64,000 nt of DNA from Arenibacter arenosicollis (lineage in GTDB: Bacteria; Bacteroidota; Bacteroidia; Flavobacteriales; Flavobacteriaceae). Shown piece after piece: positions 55,505 through 62,178 of the stretch (position 1 is the stretch's first letter; every line of letters begins with the position of its first letter). The notes beneath the pieces were generated by a model that saw only the letters and a program-made list of their open reading frames with translations, ran no database searches and had not been told where the DNA came from. Location of the stretch: positions 1 to 64,000 of the forward strand of contig NZ_JACLHY010000024.1 in the NCBI RefSeq assembly GCF_014397245.1, written 5' to 3'. The position numbers were made by a program, and so were the translations under genes.

Positions 55505-55984
55505 TTATGAAATCTTGATAGTTCTGGCGGGTTTTTGGATCGCCTCTTCTTTTTTGGGAAGGTGAATGCTCAGTACCCCATCGGTATACTCCGCATTGAT
55601 ATCATCCTCGTTCACCGTTTCCGGTAGCGAGAACGAACGCTTGAAAGAAGAATAGCCAAACTCCCTGCGGGTAAAATTGTCTTCTTTCTGTTCGTTGCTT
55701 TCTTCCATCTGTGTGCTAATGGAAAGCACCTGATTATCCAAGTCGATCTGGAAATCGGATTTTTTCAACCCTGGTACCGCCATATCTACAAAATAGGCAT
55801 CCTTGGTCTCCCTGATATTTACTTTGGGCAGGGTCATGCCCGTATTAAAGTTTGAAGTAAAAACCGAAGGTATCTCCCTATTGAACACTTCATCTATCCA
55901 AGAGGACCAGGTTGGGTAGTTAAGGCCATTCGAATTTGTGTTTGCCATACTCCCGTTTTTTCTTGTTGTTACTAGATTGCTCAT
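55505..55984 (-). CDS. Hsp20/alpha-crystallin small heat-shock protein (proximal)
   Basis: 159 residues from the ATG at 55984 (MSNLVTTRKNG); the longer frame adds residues from the leader. The alpha-crystallin domain (about 55-150) has VDMAVPGLKKSDFQIDLDNQVLSIS, RSFSLPETVNEDDINAEYTDGVLSIHLPKKEE, and the C-terminal tail ends in RTIKIS, the I-x-I/V oligomer contact. A sigma-54-like promoter lies 55-70 bp upstream. It is divergent from the sigma-like gene at 56425. Confidence 0.92.
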   Translation of the reverse strand: MSNLVTTRKNGSMANTNSNGLNYPTWSSWIDEVFNREIPSVFTSNFNTGMTLPKVNIRETKDAYFVDMAVPGLKKSDFQIDLDNQVLSISTQMEESNEQKEDNFTRREFGYSSFKRSFSLPETVNEDDINAEYTDGVLSIHLPKKEEAIQKPARTIKIS

Positions 55985-56038
55985 AACTACAAAAATTTTT
56001 AGGTTAAACATTAATTCAAATAATCTGTAAAAAAATGG

Positions 56039-56053
56039 ACAAATAAAATGCCA
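56039..56053 (-). promoter_or_regulatory. Sigma-54-like promoter of the proximal Hsp20 gene
   Basis: On the minus strand: TGGCAT, 5 bases, TTGT, close to TGGCAC-N5-TTGC. The wider site TTGGCA(C/T)-N5-TTGTCC is shared with 57574-57591. It lies about 55 bp before the start codon. Confidence 0.5.
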
Positions 56054-56137
56054 AAATTGGAGACACTGTTCTATGGAGAATTTTTTAAAAATCCTTTAAG
56101 AAATTTAGAAAAAAATTATTAAAAAAGTTTTAAAATA

Positions 56138-56154
56138 AATGTCGATTTGACATT
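56138..56154. promoter_or_regulatory. AATGTC/GACATT inverted repeat
   Basis: AATGTC-GATTT-GACATT, a possible operator in the divergent spacer. The related ATTGACAT-TTT-ATGTCAAT stands before degP. Each is followed within about 20 bp by CAATTTTTCAGA (56175-56186 here). Confidence 0.45.
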
Positions 56155-56301
56155 GTGGGATTGAGTAATAATGACAATTTTTCAGAATCAACTACCTGTA
56201 TGTCATGTTCTTATAAATATTATTATAAAGAAGTAATACCCAAAATAATATGGGATTACTAAATATGAAAATTTCAAATTAAGTTATTTTTTCATGGAAT
56301 T

Positions 56302-56316
56302 TGGCATGGCATTTGA
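56302..56316 (+). promoter_or_regulatory. Weaker sigma-54-like site toward the sigma-like gene
   Basis: TGGCAT, 5 bases, TTGA, about 110 bp before the ATG at 56425. Two mismatches from the core consensus; the rest of this 440-bp divergent spacer is AT-rich with no other gene. Confidence 0.3.
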
Positions 56317-56424
56317 AAATTTCATAATACATATTAAATGATATCATTGTACGGTACTATAATGAATCGTTTGTTCTTTAATAACTCATGTAAAACGGAT
56401 TTAAATTACAAAATTTAGTTAGCC

Positions 56425-57183
56425 ATGAAAAAAAGCGAAAAAGAAAACACAGCGTATAACCCACGAGGTCTTCATGGACTTGCGGCCCTCTCCTTCCAGG
56501 GGTTGATTCGCCTAAAGGAAGATAATGATCAAATAGAGTTCAACAAGGCAGTACAACAGTTATTGCCCGATGTAAACAGCTATATCGCCCGTCGACTAAG
56601 CGCCGCAGTCAGAAACGGTCATCTACCCTCTGGGAAATATAAGGTCGAAGATTTTACCGACGAACTCTATCTCAAGGCGTATGACCAAATCAAGGAAGTG
56701 GAGGATGAAAGAGATTTGCTCCCTTGGTTGTTCAAAAAAGCCGATGAGCTTTTACAGAATATCATTGTCGATGAGGAGTTTAACGAAACCTTTTTTGAGA
56801 ATATCGACAACTACTCCCAGAGTGAATGGAAACAGATGCAAGCTGATTTTAGCACCGATGGCGATGGCGACCTGATACTGCTCGAAGAGTTCGATGATCC
56901 CTCTTACCCCGATTATGAATATACATTAAAAGATGTTTTCGTAGAAGAAAGCCCTGAAAATGAATGGTTGGAAAAACTGAATTCCGAACTTGGCGATGGG
57001 CAGATTCACGCCTATATCGATATGGTATTGCACCACTTGCCCACTCCCATGCGCTCGATTTATGACTTAGTTGTAAACCAACGTTTCGAGCCCTATGAAA
57101 TCGCTAAGATCAAGCAAATCTCGGTCTATCAGGTCGAACAATATTTGAAACAAGCGAGAAGAAGCATTCGGGTAAGTTTGTAA
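56425..57183 (+). CDS. Divergent sigma-70-family factor
   Basis: 252 residues. A region 2-like part has VEDFTDELYLKAYDQIKEVEDERDLLPWLFKKADELL (about 75-110), and a C-terminal region 4-like helix-turn-helix has LPTPMRSIYDLVVNQRFEPYEIAKIKQISVYQVEQYLKQARRSIRV. The acidic linker between them (about 115-185) is longer than in normal ECF factors. The position, divergent from Hsp20 and before degP, suggests it controls this stress cluster. It is not FecI-like and has no anti-sigma gene beside it. Confidence 0.7.
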   Translation: MKKSEKENTAYNPRGLHGLAALSFQGLIRLKEDNDQIEFNKAVQQLLPDVNSYIARRLSAAVRNGHLPSGKYKVEDFTDELYLKAYDQIKEVEDERDLLPWLFKKADELLQNIIVDEEFNETFFENIDNYSQSEWKQMQADFSTDGDGDLILLEEFDDPSYPDYEYTLKDVFVEESPENEWLEKLNSELGDGQIHAYIDMVLHHLPTPMRSIYDLVVNQRFEPYEIAKIKQISVYQVEQYLKQARRSIRVSL

Positions 57184-57574
57184 AAAAGATTTACCGTTGA
57201 ACCTAAAATTAAGGCGGAATGGAACAGGACGGATTAGCATATGAAGTATCGTGGGAAGAAGAAATTCCAGGGAACAATGGAAAAAAAATAATGGATTAAA
57301 TCCAATCAATCCATATTTAGAAATATAGAATTTTTTAATCCATTTTCAGATTAAAAAAGCAAGTTGCGGCTGCCCATCTCTTTCATCAGTATTTTGGGTT
57401 GTAGCAGCACAGGTATGGGTACTTCTGTCGACCTTATCGTAAACTATATTTATATGGGGCATACCTGGCAAAAGGTTCGCCTTTTTTGAGTTTTCGTGGC
57501 TAGTACAAAGAGTTGGATTACCGAGCTTATACTTTTAAACTTTTAGAAAAAATTAGCATTTTCATCGCTTTTTT
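57184..57574. other. Spacer with one micro-ORF
   Basis: A 26-codon frame (57219-57299; MEQDGLAYEVSWEEEI start) follows an AAGGCGG sequence directly before its ATG, unusual here, and could be a small product of the sigma-like operon; support is weak. The rest has no recognisable gene. Confidence 0.3.
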
Positions 57575-57589
57575 TGGCACAAGATTTGT
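57575..57589 (+). promoter_or_regulatory. Sigma-54-like promoter of the small membrane protein/degP unit
   Basis: TGGCAC, 5 bases, TTGT; one mismatch from the core TGGCAC-N5-TTGC. It lies 43 bp before the ATG at 57632. Best of the three sites in this cluster. Confidence 0.55.
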
Positions 57590-57631
57590 CCGTAAACGTT
57601 TAGTTATTAAGTTCTTAAAAGTTTTTTTGAT

Positions 57632-57790
57632 ATGGAAAAATTAGCGTATGGTCTATCTTTTTTGACCGTCCTTTATATCATATTTTTATATCTCACGGCA
57701 AAAACGCTACTAAAGGACACCTTGTACAAAGATTCTTTTTCTGCTACCAAGAAGAAATCCAAGGATAAAAATAGACCAAATAAATTCTAA
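57632..57790 (+). CDS. Small membrane protein (52 residues)
   Basis: One helix (YGLSFLTVLYIIFLYLTAKTLL) and a basic tail (ATKKKSKDKNRPNKF), so a single-pass protein with a cytosolic Lys-rich end. It is preceded by a sigma-54-like site and followed 112 bp later by the HtrA protease gene. The match of hydrophobic segment, basic tail and promoter supports a real gene. Function unknown; it may help hold or regulate the protease. Confidence 0.55.
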   Translation: MEKLAYGLSFLTVLYIIFLYLTAKTLLKDTLYKDSFSATKKKSKDKNRPNKF

Positions 57791-57800
57791 TAATAATAGC

Positions 57801-57819
57801 ATTGACATTTTATGTCAAT
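57801..57819. promoter_or_regulatory. Inverted repeat before degP
   Basis: ATTGACAT-TTT-ATGTCAAT, a perfect 8-bp inverted repeat without a T-run, so more likely an operator than a terminator. CAATTTTTCAGA follows at 57829-57840. Confidence 0.5.
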
Positions 57820-57902
57820 AGGCAATATCAATTTTTCAGATTTCCTCTGAGGAGACCTTATATTAATGAATTAATTTGAAGTTTAACATAAAATTAGTTA
57901 CT

Positions 57903-59435
57903 ATGAAAAACAACATAAAAACACAAAAGGGATGGAAGATGTATCTTGTTTCAGCACTTATCGCGCTAGTGGTAAGTTTCGGAGTAATAAAAGGAAACCA
58001 ATGGTTGCAGAATGAACCTGTGACCATTCAAAAGGTGAGCGGTGTAAATGGTCAACATGTTCTTTATACAGCCGATGACGAGGGCAATATAAAACCATTG
58101 GATTTCACCAATACCACTGAGAAAGTCCTGGATGCCGTCGTACATATTAAATCGATGCGTACAATGGGCAATGAAAACATGGGCCGGTTCGAATATCGCC
58201 GGTTGCCCGACCCTTTCAGGGAGTTTTTCGGAGATAGATTTAACGATTCACCTCAAATGCCGGATGGCAGGTTGCAACCACGGCCCATGTACGGTTCGGG
58301 TTCGGGTGTGATTATCAACGAAAAAGGATATATCATCACGAACAATCACGTAATTGACAATGCCGATGAGGTAGAGGTAACCTTGTACGATAATAAGACC
58401 TACAAGGCAACAGTTATGGGTACAGATCCATCTACAGATTTGGCATTGCTCCAGATCAAAGCCGACAATTTGAAAACAATGGCCATGGTCAATTCCGATG
58501 ATGTAAAGGTCGGGGAATGGGTATTGGCCGTTGGGAATCCTATGGGTCTCAATTCCACCGTTACTGCAGGGATTGTAAGTGCAAAGGCACGTAACATCAA
58601 TATCAATAAGGAGAAATTCGCCGTAGAGAGCTTTATTCAGACAGATGCGGCTATCAACCCTGGAAATAGTGGTGGTGCATTGGTCAATTTGGAAGGAAAT
58701 CTTGTAGGGATCAATACGGCCATCGCTAGTCAAACCGGAAGTTATAGCGGTTATGGCTTCGCAGTACCCAGTAACATTGTAACCAAAGTAGTCGAGGATA
58801 TTCTGAAATATGGAAGCGTACAGCGCGGAATGTTAGGCGTGACCATTCGTACAATGGACGGTACGCTCGCCAAGGAAAAAGAGGTGGATTTTTCAAAAGG
58901 TGTTTGGGTCGAGAATGTCGGAGAGAACAGTGCTGCTGAGAAGGCCGGTATCGAGAAGGGTGACATCATCACTAAAGTCAACGATGTTTTGGTGAATACA
59001 TCACCAAGGTTGCAGGAGATCATTGCCAGTAAAAGACCGGGGGATGAAGTAACGGTTACGGTAAAACGTGATGGAAAAGAGAAGACCTTCCGCGTTATTC
59101 TTGAAAATTCCAAGGGTACTACCGATATCATAAAGAAAGAAAAGAAAGAGGTTTTAAACTTGCTAGGAGCCGATTTTGAGACACTGGAAGTGGATATTGC
59201 GGAGAAGCTGGATATCGACGGTGGCGTAAAGGTTGTGCGTCTATATCCCGGTAAAATCAGAAAAGAGACCCAAATGCGTGAAGGCTTTATCATAACCCAT
59301 ATAGACGGTAAAAAAGTCAAGGATATAGAAGATGTTGCGGATATTCTTGAAGACAAAGATGGTGGCGTTATGTTAGAGGGCACTTATGAGGACAGACCTG
59401 GCAAATATTATTATGCTTTCGGAATGGATTCTTGA
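57903..59435 (+). CDS. degP: DegP/HtrA-type periplasmic serine protease
   Basis: 510 residues from the ATG at 57903; the longer frame adds nine residues before the signal anchor. N-terminal hydrophobic segment (about 12-29), trypsin-like domain with His149 (TNNHVID), Asp179 (DPSTDLALL) and Ser256 (NPGNSGGAL), then two PDZ domains (about 300-395, with KGVWVENVGENSAAEKAGIEKGDII, and about 420-505). It degrades or refolds damaged envelope proteins. It is next to two Hsp20 genes and a sigma-like gene, which supports a protein-quality-control cluster. A terminator follows. Confidence 0.93.
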   Translation: MKNNIKTQKGWKMYLVSALIALVVSFGVIKGNQWLQNEPVTIQKVSGVNGQHVLYTADDEGNIKPLDFTNTTEKVLDAVVHIKSMRTMGNENMGRFEYRRLPDPFREFFGDRFNDSPQMPDGRLQPRPMYGSGSGVIINEKGYIITNNHVIDNADEVEVTLYDNKTYKATVMGTDPSTDLALLQIKADNLKTMAMVNSDDVKVGEWVLAVGNPMGLNSTVTAGIVSAKARNININKEKFAVESFIQTDAAINPGNSGGALVNLEGNLVGINTAIASQTGSYSGYGFAVPSNIVTKVVEDILKYGSVQRGMLGVTIRTMDGTLAKEKEVDFSKGVWVENVGENSAAEKAGIEKGDIITKVNDVLVNTSPRLQEIIASKRPGDEVTVTVKRDGKEKTFRVILENSKGTTDIIKKEKKEVLNLLGADFETLEVDIAEKLDIDGGVKVVRLYPGKIRKETQMREGFIITHIDGKKVKDIEDVADILEDKDGGVMLEGTYEDRPGKYYYAFGMDS

Positions 59436-59439
59436 TCAA

Positions 59440-59463
59440 AGAGGGGCGAAAGCCCTTTTTTTG
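59440..59463 (+). terminator. Terminator of degP
   Basis: GGGC-GAAA-GCCC stem with flanking A-T/G-T pairs and seven T after it. Confidence 0.85.
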
Positions 59464-59969
59464 GATTATAACCAATATCTGAAAATCTGACGTTATTAGG
59501 AATTAATAAATCGCCTATACAAAACTGACATTCTAAATACACACTTAATGATTATTTAAGGAAGGTTGGCAATAATCAATCTTGGCCAGATAAAACCTGA
59601 TGGATACATAGCATTAAAGGCTGGATTAATTGCAAGATTATTTCCTCTCAAAAAAATAAGCTAGTTAAGTTGAAAGGGGAACAATGGGAAACTGTTGTTC
59701 CTTTTTTTTGTTATTCCCCGATACAGAAATATGAAAAGCCTATGTTTATTGGGTTGGTCGTAAATTGAGGTACAAAAAGTCGCGGAAAGTACACGGAAAT
59801 TAGCATTGGGTTAAAAAAGTGCATTTGCACCAGGGCGTACTTAAAGCCCTCCTGTAATTTCCCCACTAATATATAATTTTCCTTTGAAAGCAATAGAAAA
59901 TAATGCAATGAGCCGATTACTAGATCTAATCGGCTCATTTTTTAATAATATATGAGCCATTTAAAATAA
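59464..59969. other. Spacer with dispersed repeats
   Basis: It holds copy C of the dispersed terminator (59672-59709), the non-coding segment shared with 53195-53272 (59722-59803), and the TGAGCC repeat (TGAGCCGATTA 59909-59919, TAATCGGCTCA 59927-59937, third half-site ATGAGCC 59952-59958), also found at 37995-38044. A 75-codon minus-strand frame here is probably not a gene. Confidence 0.6.
59672..59709 (+). terminator. Terminator-like hairpin, copy C of the dispersed element
   Basis: GGGGAACAATGG...TTGTTCC with a run of eight T. Unlike copies A and B it follows no gene directly (degP already has its own terminator), so it may be a relic of a lost sulfatase-type gene or an independent repeat. 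Confidence 0.7.
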
Positions 59970-60134
59970 AAATTAAAGCATGTCCAGTCATTTTGGCAAA
60001 AAAAATATAGGTCTATCGCCAAAAGTTCCAAAGCTACGGCCACCAGAGATTTGCAGGATATGGTTGAAAAACAATGCTTACATCCTGTAGGTGCTGGACG
60101 GGGTGTACATTATGATTTGAATTTAATATTTTGA
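59970..60134 (+). pseudogene. C-terminal remnant of a Fic-family protein
   Basis: An open frame ending at the TGA 60132-60134 reads KYRSIAKSSKATATRDLQD, then MVEKQCLHPVGAGRG and VHYDLNL. The TATRDLQDxVEK pattern followed by a Gly-rich wing is the winged-helix tail of DUF4172/Fic AMP-transferase-like proteins. The catalytic Fic motif HPFxDGNGR and the rest of the gene are absent, so only the 3' end remains. It lies between the TGAGCC repeat and the ECF gene. Confidence 0.55.
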
Positions 60135-60181
60135 AAAGAGGTTTACTTGCCGATGTATAAGTAAAAAATTGTGATAGTTGG

Positions 60182-60781
60182 TTATTTTGCCAATCCTTTA
60201 ATTTCGCTGCCGAAGACAAGAAACATTATCATCTCATATTTCTTTCCTAACTTTTCCCTTAAGATGGCAAAGGCTTTAGTTATTTGATTCTCAACAGTCT
60301 TACGCGATATTTCCAAGTATTCAGCGATTTCAATGTTGTCCAATCCTTCTTTTTTGCTCAAAAGAAAAATTTGTTGGCATTTTGGGGGTAGTTCATTTAT
60401 AGCGCCCATCACGATTGCCATTATTTTCTCCATGCCTTCCGATTCTGGTTCCATTTCAAATTGCAAAAGGGTGTCCATGTATAATTTTTCCAGGGCGATT
60501 AAAGATTTAGTACTTCTATATTGATCTATGAACTCATTGTGGACAGCACGGTACATAAATCCCTTTAAAGAAAGATTGTTTCTCAACGTTTCCCTTTTTT
60601 CCCAAGTTTTTATAAATACATTTTGGACAATATCCTGTGACTTTACCGAATCGTTCACCAAACTATTGGCATAAACACATAACCTGTGATTATAGGTTTC
60701 TACTAAAAAGGAAAAGGCCTTTTCATTGCCTTTTTCTAGTTGATCAATCAGAATCGAATTGATACTAAAATCCCACATCAT
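60182..60781 (-). CDS. FecI-like ECF sigma factor (locus 2)
   Basis: 199 residues. Region 2: YANSLVNDSVKSQDIVQNVFIKTWEKR; region 4: LDNIEIAEYLEISRKTVENQITKAF. It starts with two ATG codons; either could be used. It is divergent from fecR with 103 bp between and belongs with the SusC at 62179. Its 3' half is the intact form of the pseudogene at 53316. Confidence 0.92.
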   Translation of the reverse strand: MMWDFSINSILIDQLEKGNEKAFSFLVETYNHRLCVYANSLVNDSVKSQDIVQNVFIKTWEKRETLRNNLSLKGFMYRAVHNEFIDQYRSTKSLIALEKLYMDTLLQFEMEPESEGMEKIMAIVMGAINELPPKCQQIFLLSKKEGLDNIEIAEYLEISRKTVENQITKAFAILREKLGKKYEMIMFLVFGSEIKGLAK

Positions 60782-60835
60782 TTTTCGGCATTTTATAAAG
60801 ATTTATTCAAATATGTGAATTTTTTTTGTAAAAAA

Positions 60836-60863
60836 GTAGGGGAATGATAAAATGGTTCCGTAT
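60836..60863 (+). promoter_or_regulatory. Putative FecI-type promoter of fecR (locus 2)
   Basis: GTAGGGG (60836-60842), 16 bases, CGTAT (60859-60863), with TAAAATGG in the spacer as at locus 1. It ends 21 bp before the ATG. Confidence 0.6.
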
Positions 60864-60884
60864 TGATTATAGATTTAGCAAGGT

Positions 60885-62036
60885 ATGAAGTCAAATCGTA
60901 GTGATAGCCTAATAGTGAAATATCTGAATCATTCTATTAATAATGATGAATTGGATGAATTGATCTCTTGGTTGGAACAGCCTGGGAATAGGGATGTTTT
61001 TAAAGAATATTCAAAAATTAATTATTCAATAGATTACAAATTGAGCATTTATAATACGGAAGAAGTAAAAAATAGTTTACTGGATAAAATCCAAAAGGAT
61101 AAAAGACGATATAATCGTAAACGCGTTTTTAGGTTTGCTAAATACGCTGCTATATTGGTAATAGCAGTAGGAGTTATATTGATATACCAAAAAGAAAATT
61201 CAATTCCTGCTAGTGCTTTGCCTTCCCAGAATGATCAAACAATTACATTGGAATTGGAGAATGGCCGATCTGTAATATTAAAGGAAGAAGTTACTCAAGA
61301 TATTGTTTCAGATAAAGGCGAAATAATAGGGAAACAAAATGAACAGGGTATACAATATGAAGATACTGAACTTTCCGAATTGGTGTACAATACATTAAAA
61401 GTTCCTTATGGTAGAAAGTTTCAAGTGACCTTATCTGACGGAACTAAAGTGTTTTTAAACGCTGGTTCGAGTATTAAGTTCCCAGTCAAATTTATTCCAG
61501 ATATGGACAGGACTGTTTTTCTATCTGGTGAGGCTTTTTTTGATGTGACAAAGAATAGGGACCCATTTATTGTGAATGCCGATAATATTGAGGTGAGGGT
61601 ATTGGGAACCCAGTTTAATGTATCGGCCTATCCAGAAGACCCGTCCATGAATACAGTATTGGTGGAAGGATCAGTTCACGTTCTAGGTAGTGGTCCTGAA
61701 AATGGAACTTCAGTTCTTCTAAAACCTGAACACGAAGCCATTTGGAACAAGGTTGAAAAGCAAATGGTGGTTCAAAAAGCCGATGTTTCATCCACAATGG
61801 CTTGGATGAACGGTCAATTGGTATTTCGGGAAATCGCTTTTAAGGATATTATTAAAAAATTGGAAAGAAGCTACAACTGTACTATCATAAATAATAATGA
61901 GATGCTGAATAATGAAGTTTTCACGGCAACTTTTAATATGGAGATTGAAAATATAAAACAGGTAATGAGCTATATCTCCAAAAACACCCCTTATAACTAT
62001 ACCATAAGCAAAAACAGAGTCATCACTATAAACTAA
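60885..62036 (+). CDS. FecR-like anti-sigma factor (locus 2)
   Basis: 383 residues: cytosolic N-terminal part, TM segment (YAAILVIAVGVILIYQ, about 87-102), FecR domain (VRVLGTQFNVSAYPED) and C-terminal STN-like domain (FKDIIKKLERSYNCTIIN). It is a full-length paralogue of the locus 1 protein. It should hold the divergent FecI and receive the signal from the SusC encoded downstream. Confidence 0.92.
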   Translation: MKSNRSDSLIVKYLNHSINNDELDELISWLEQPGNRDVFKEYSKINYSIDYKLSIYNTEEVKNSLLDKIQKDKRRYNRKRVFRFAKYAAILVIAVGVILIYQKENSIPASALPSQNDQTITLELENGRSVILKEEVTQDIVSDKGEIIGKQNEQGIQYEDTELSELVYNTLKVPYGRKFQVTLSDGTKVFLNAGSSIKFPVKFIPDMDRTVFLSGEAFFDVTKNRDPFIVNADNIEVRVLGTQFNVSAYPEDPSMNTVLVEGSVHVLGSGPENGTSVLLKPEHEAIWNKVEKQMVVQKADVSSTMAWMNGQLVFREIAFKDIIKKLERSYNCTIINNNEMLNNEVFTATFNMEIENIKQVMSYISKNTPYNYTISKNRVITIN

Positions 62037-62096
62037 AAACAATCGCCTATGAAGTAACCAATAATACTAAAATGAATATTGATTTATCACATAAAA

Positions 62097-62120
62097 CGGG
62101 GAATGTCCGACCATCCCCCG
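62097..62120 (+). promoter_or_regulatory. Conserved hairpin in the susC leader (locus 2)
   Basis: CGGGGAATG pairs with CATCCCCCG around TCCGAC, 59 bases before susC; the counterpart of 41847-41874. Confidence 0.6.
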
Positions 62121-62178
62121 AATTGAGATAATGTGATTTAACGTCTACAATTGTTAAACCGATTAACCAAACAAAAAT

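Noticed and set aside
59711-59938. 75-codon minus-strand frame in the repeat-rich spacer
   Set aside because: It overlaps the TGAGCC inverted repeat and a non-coding duplicated segment; its counterpart near 53200 is not preserved as a frame.
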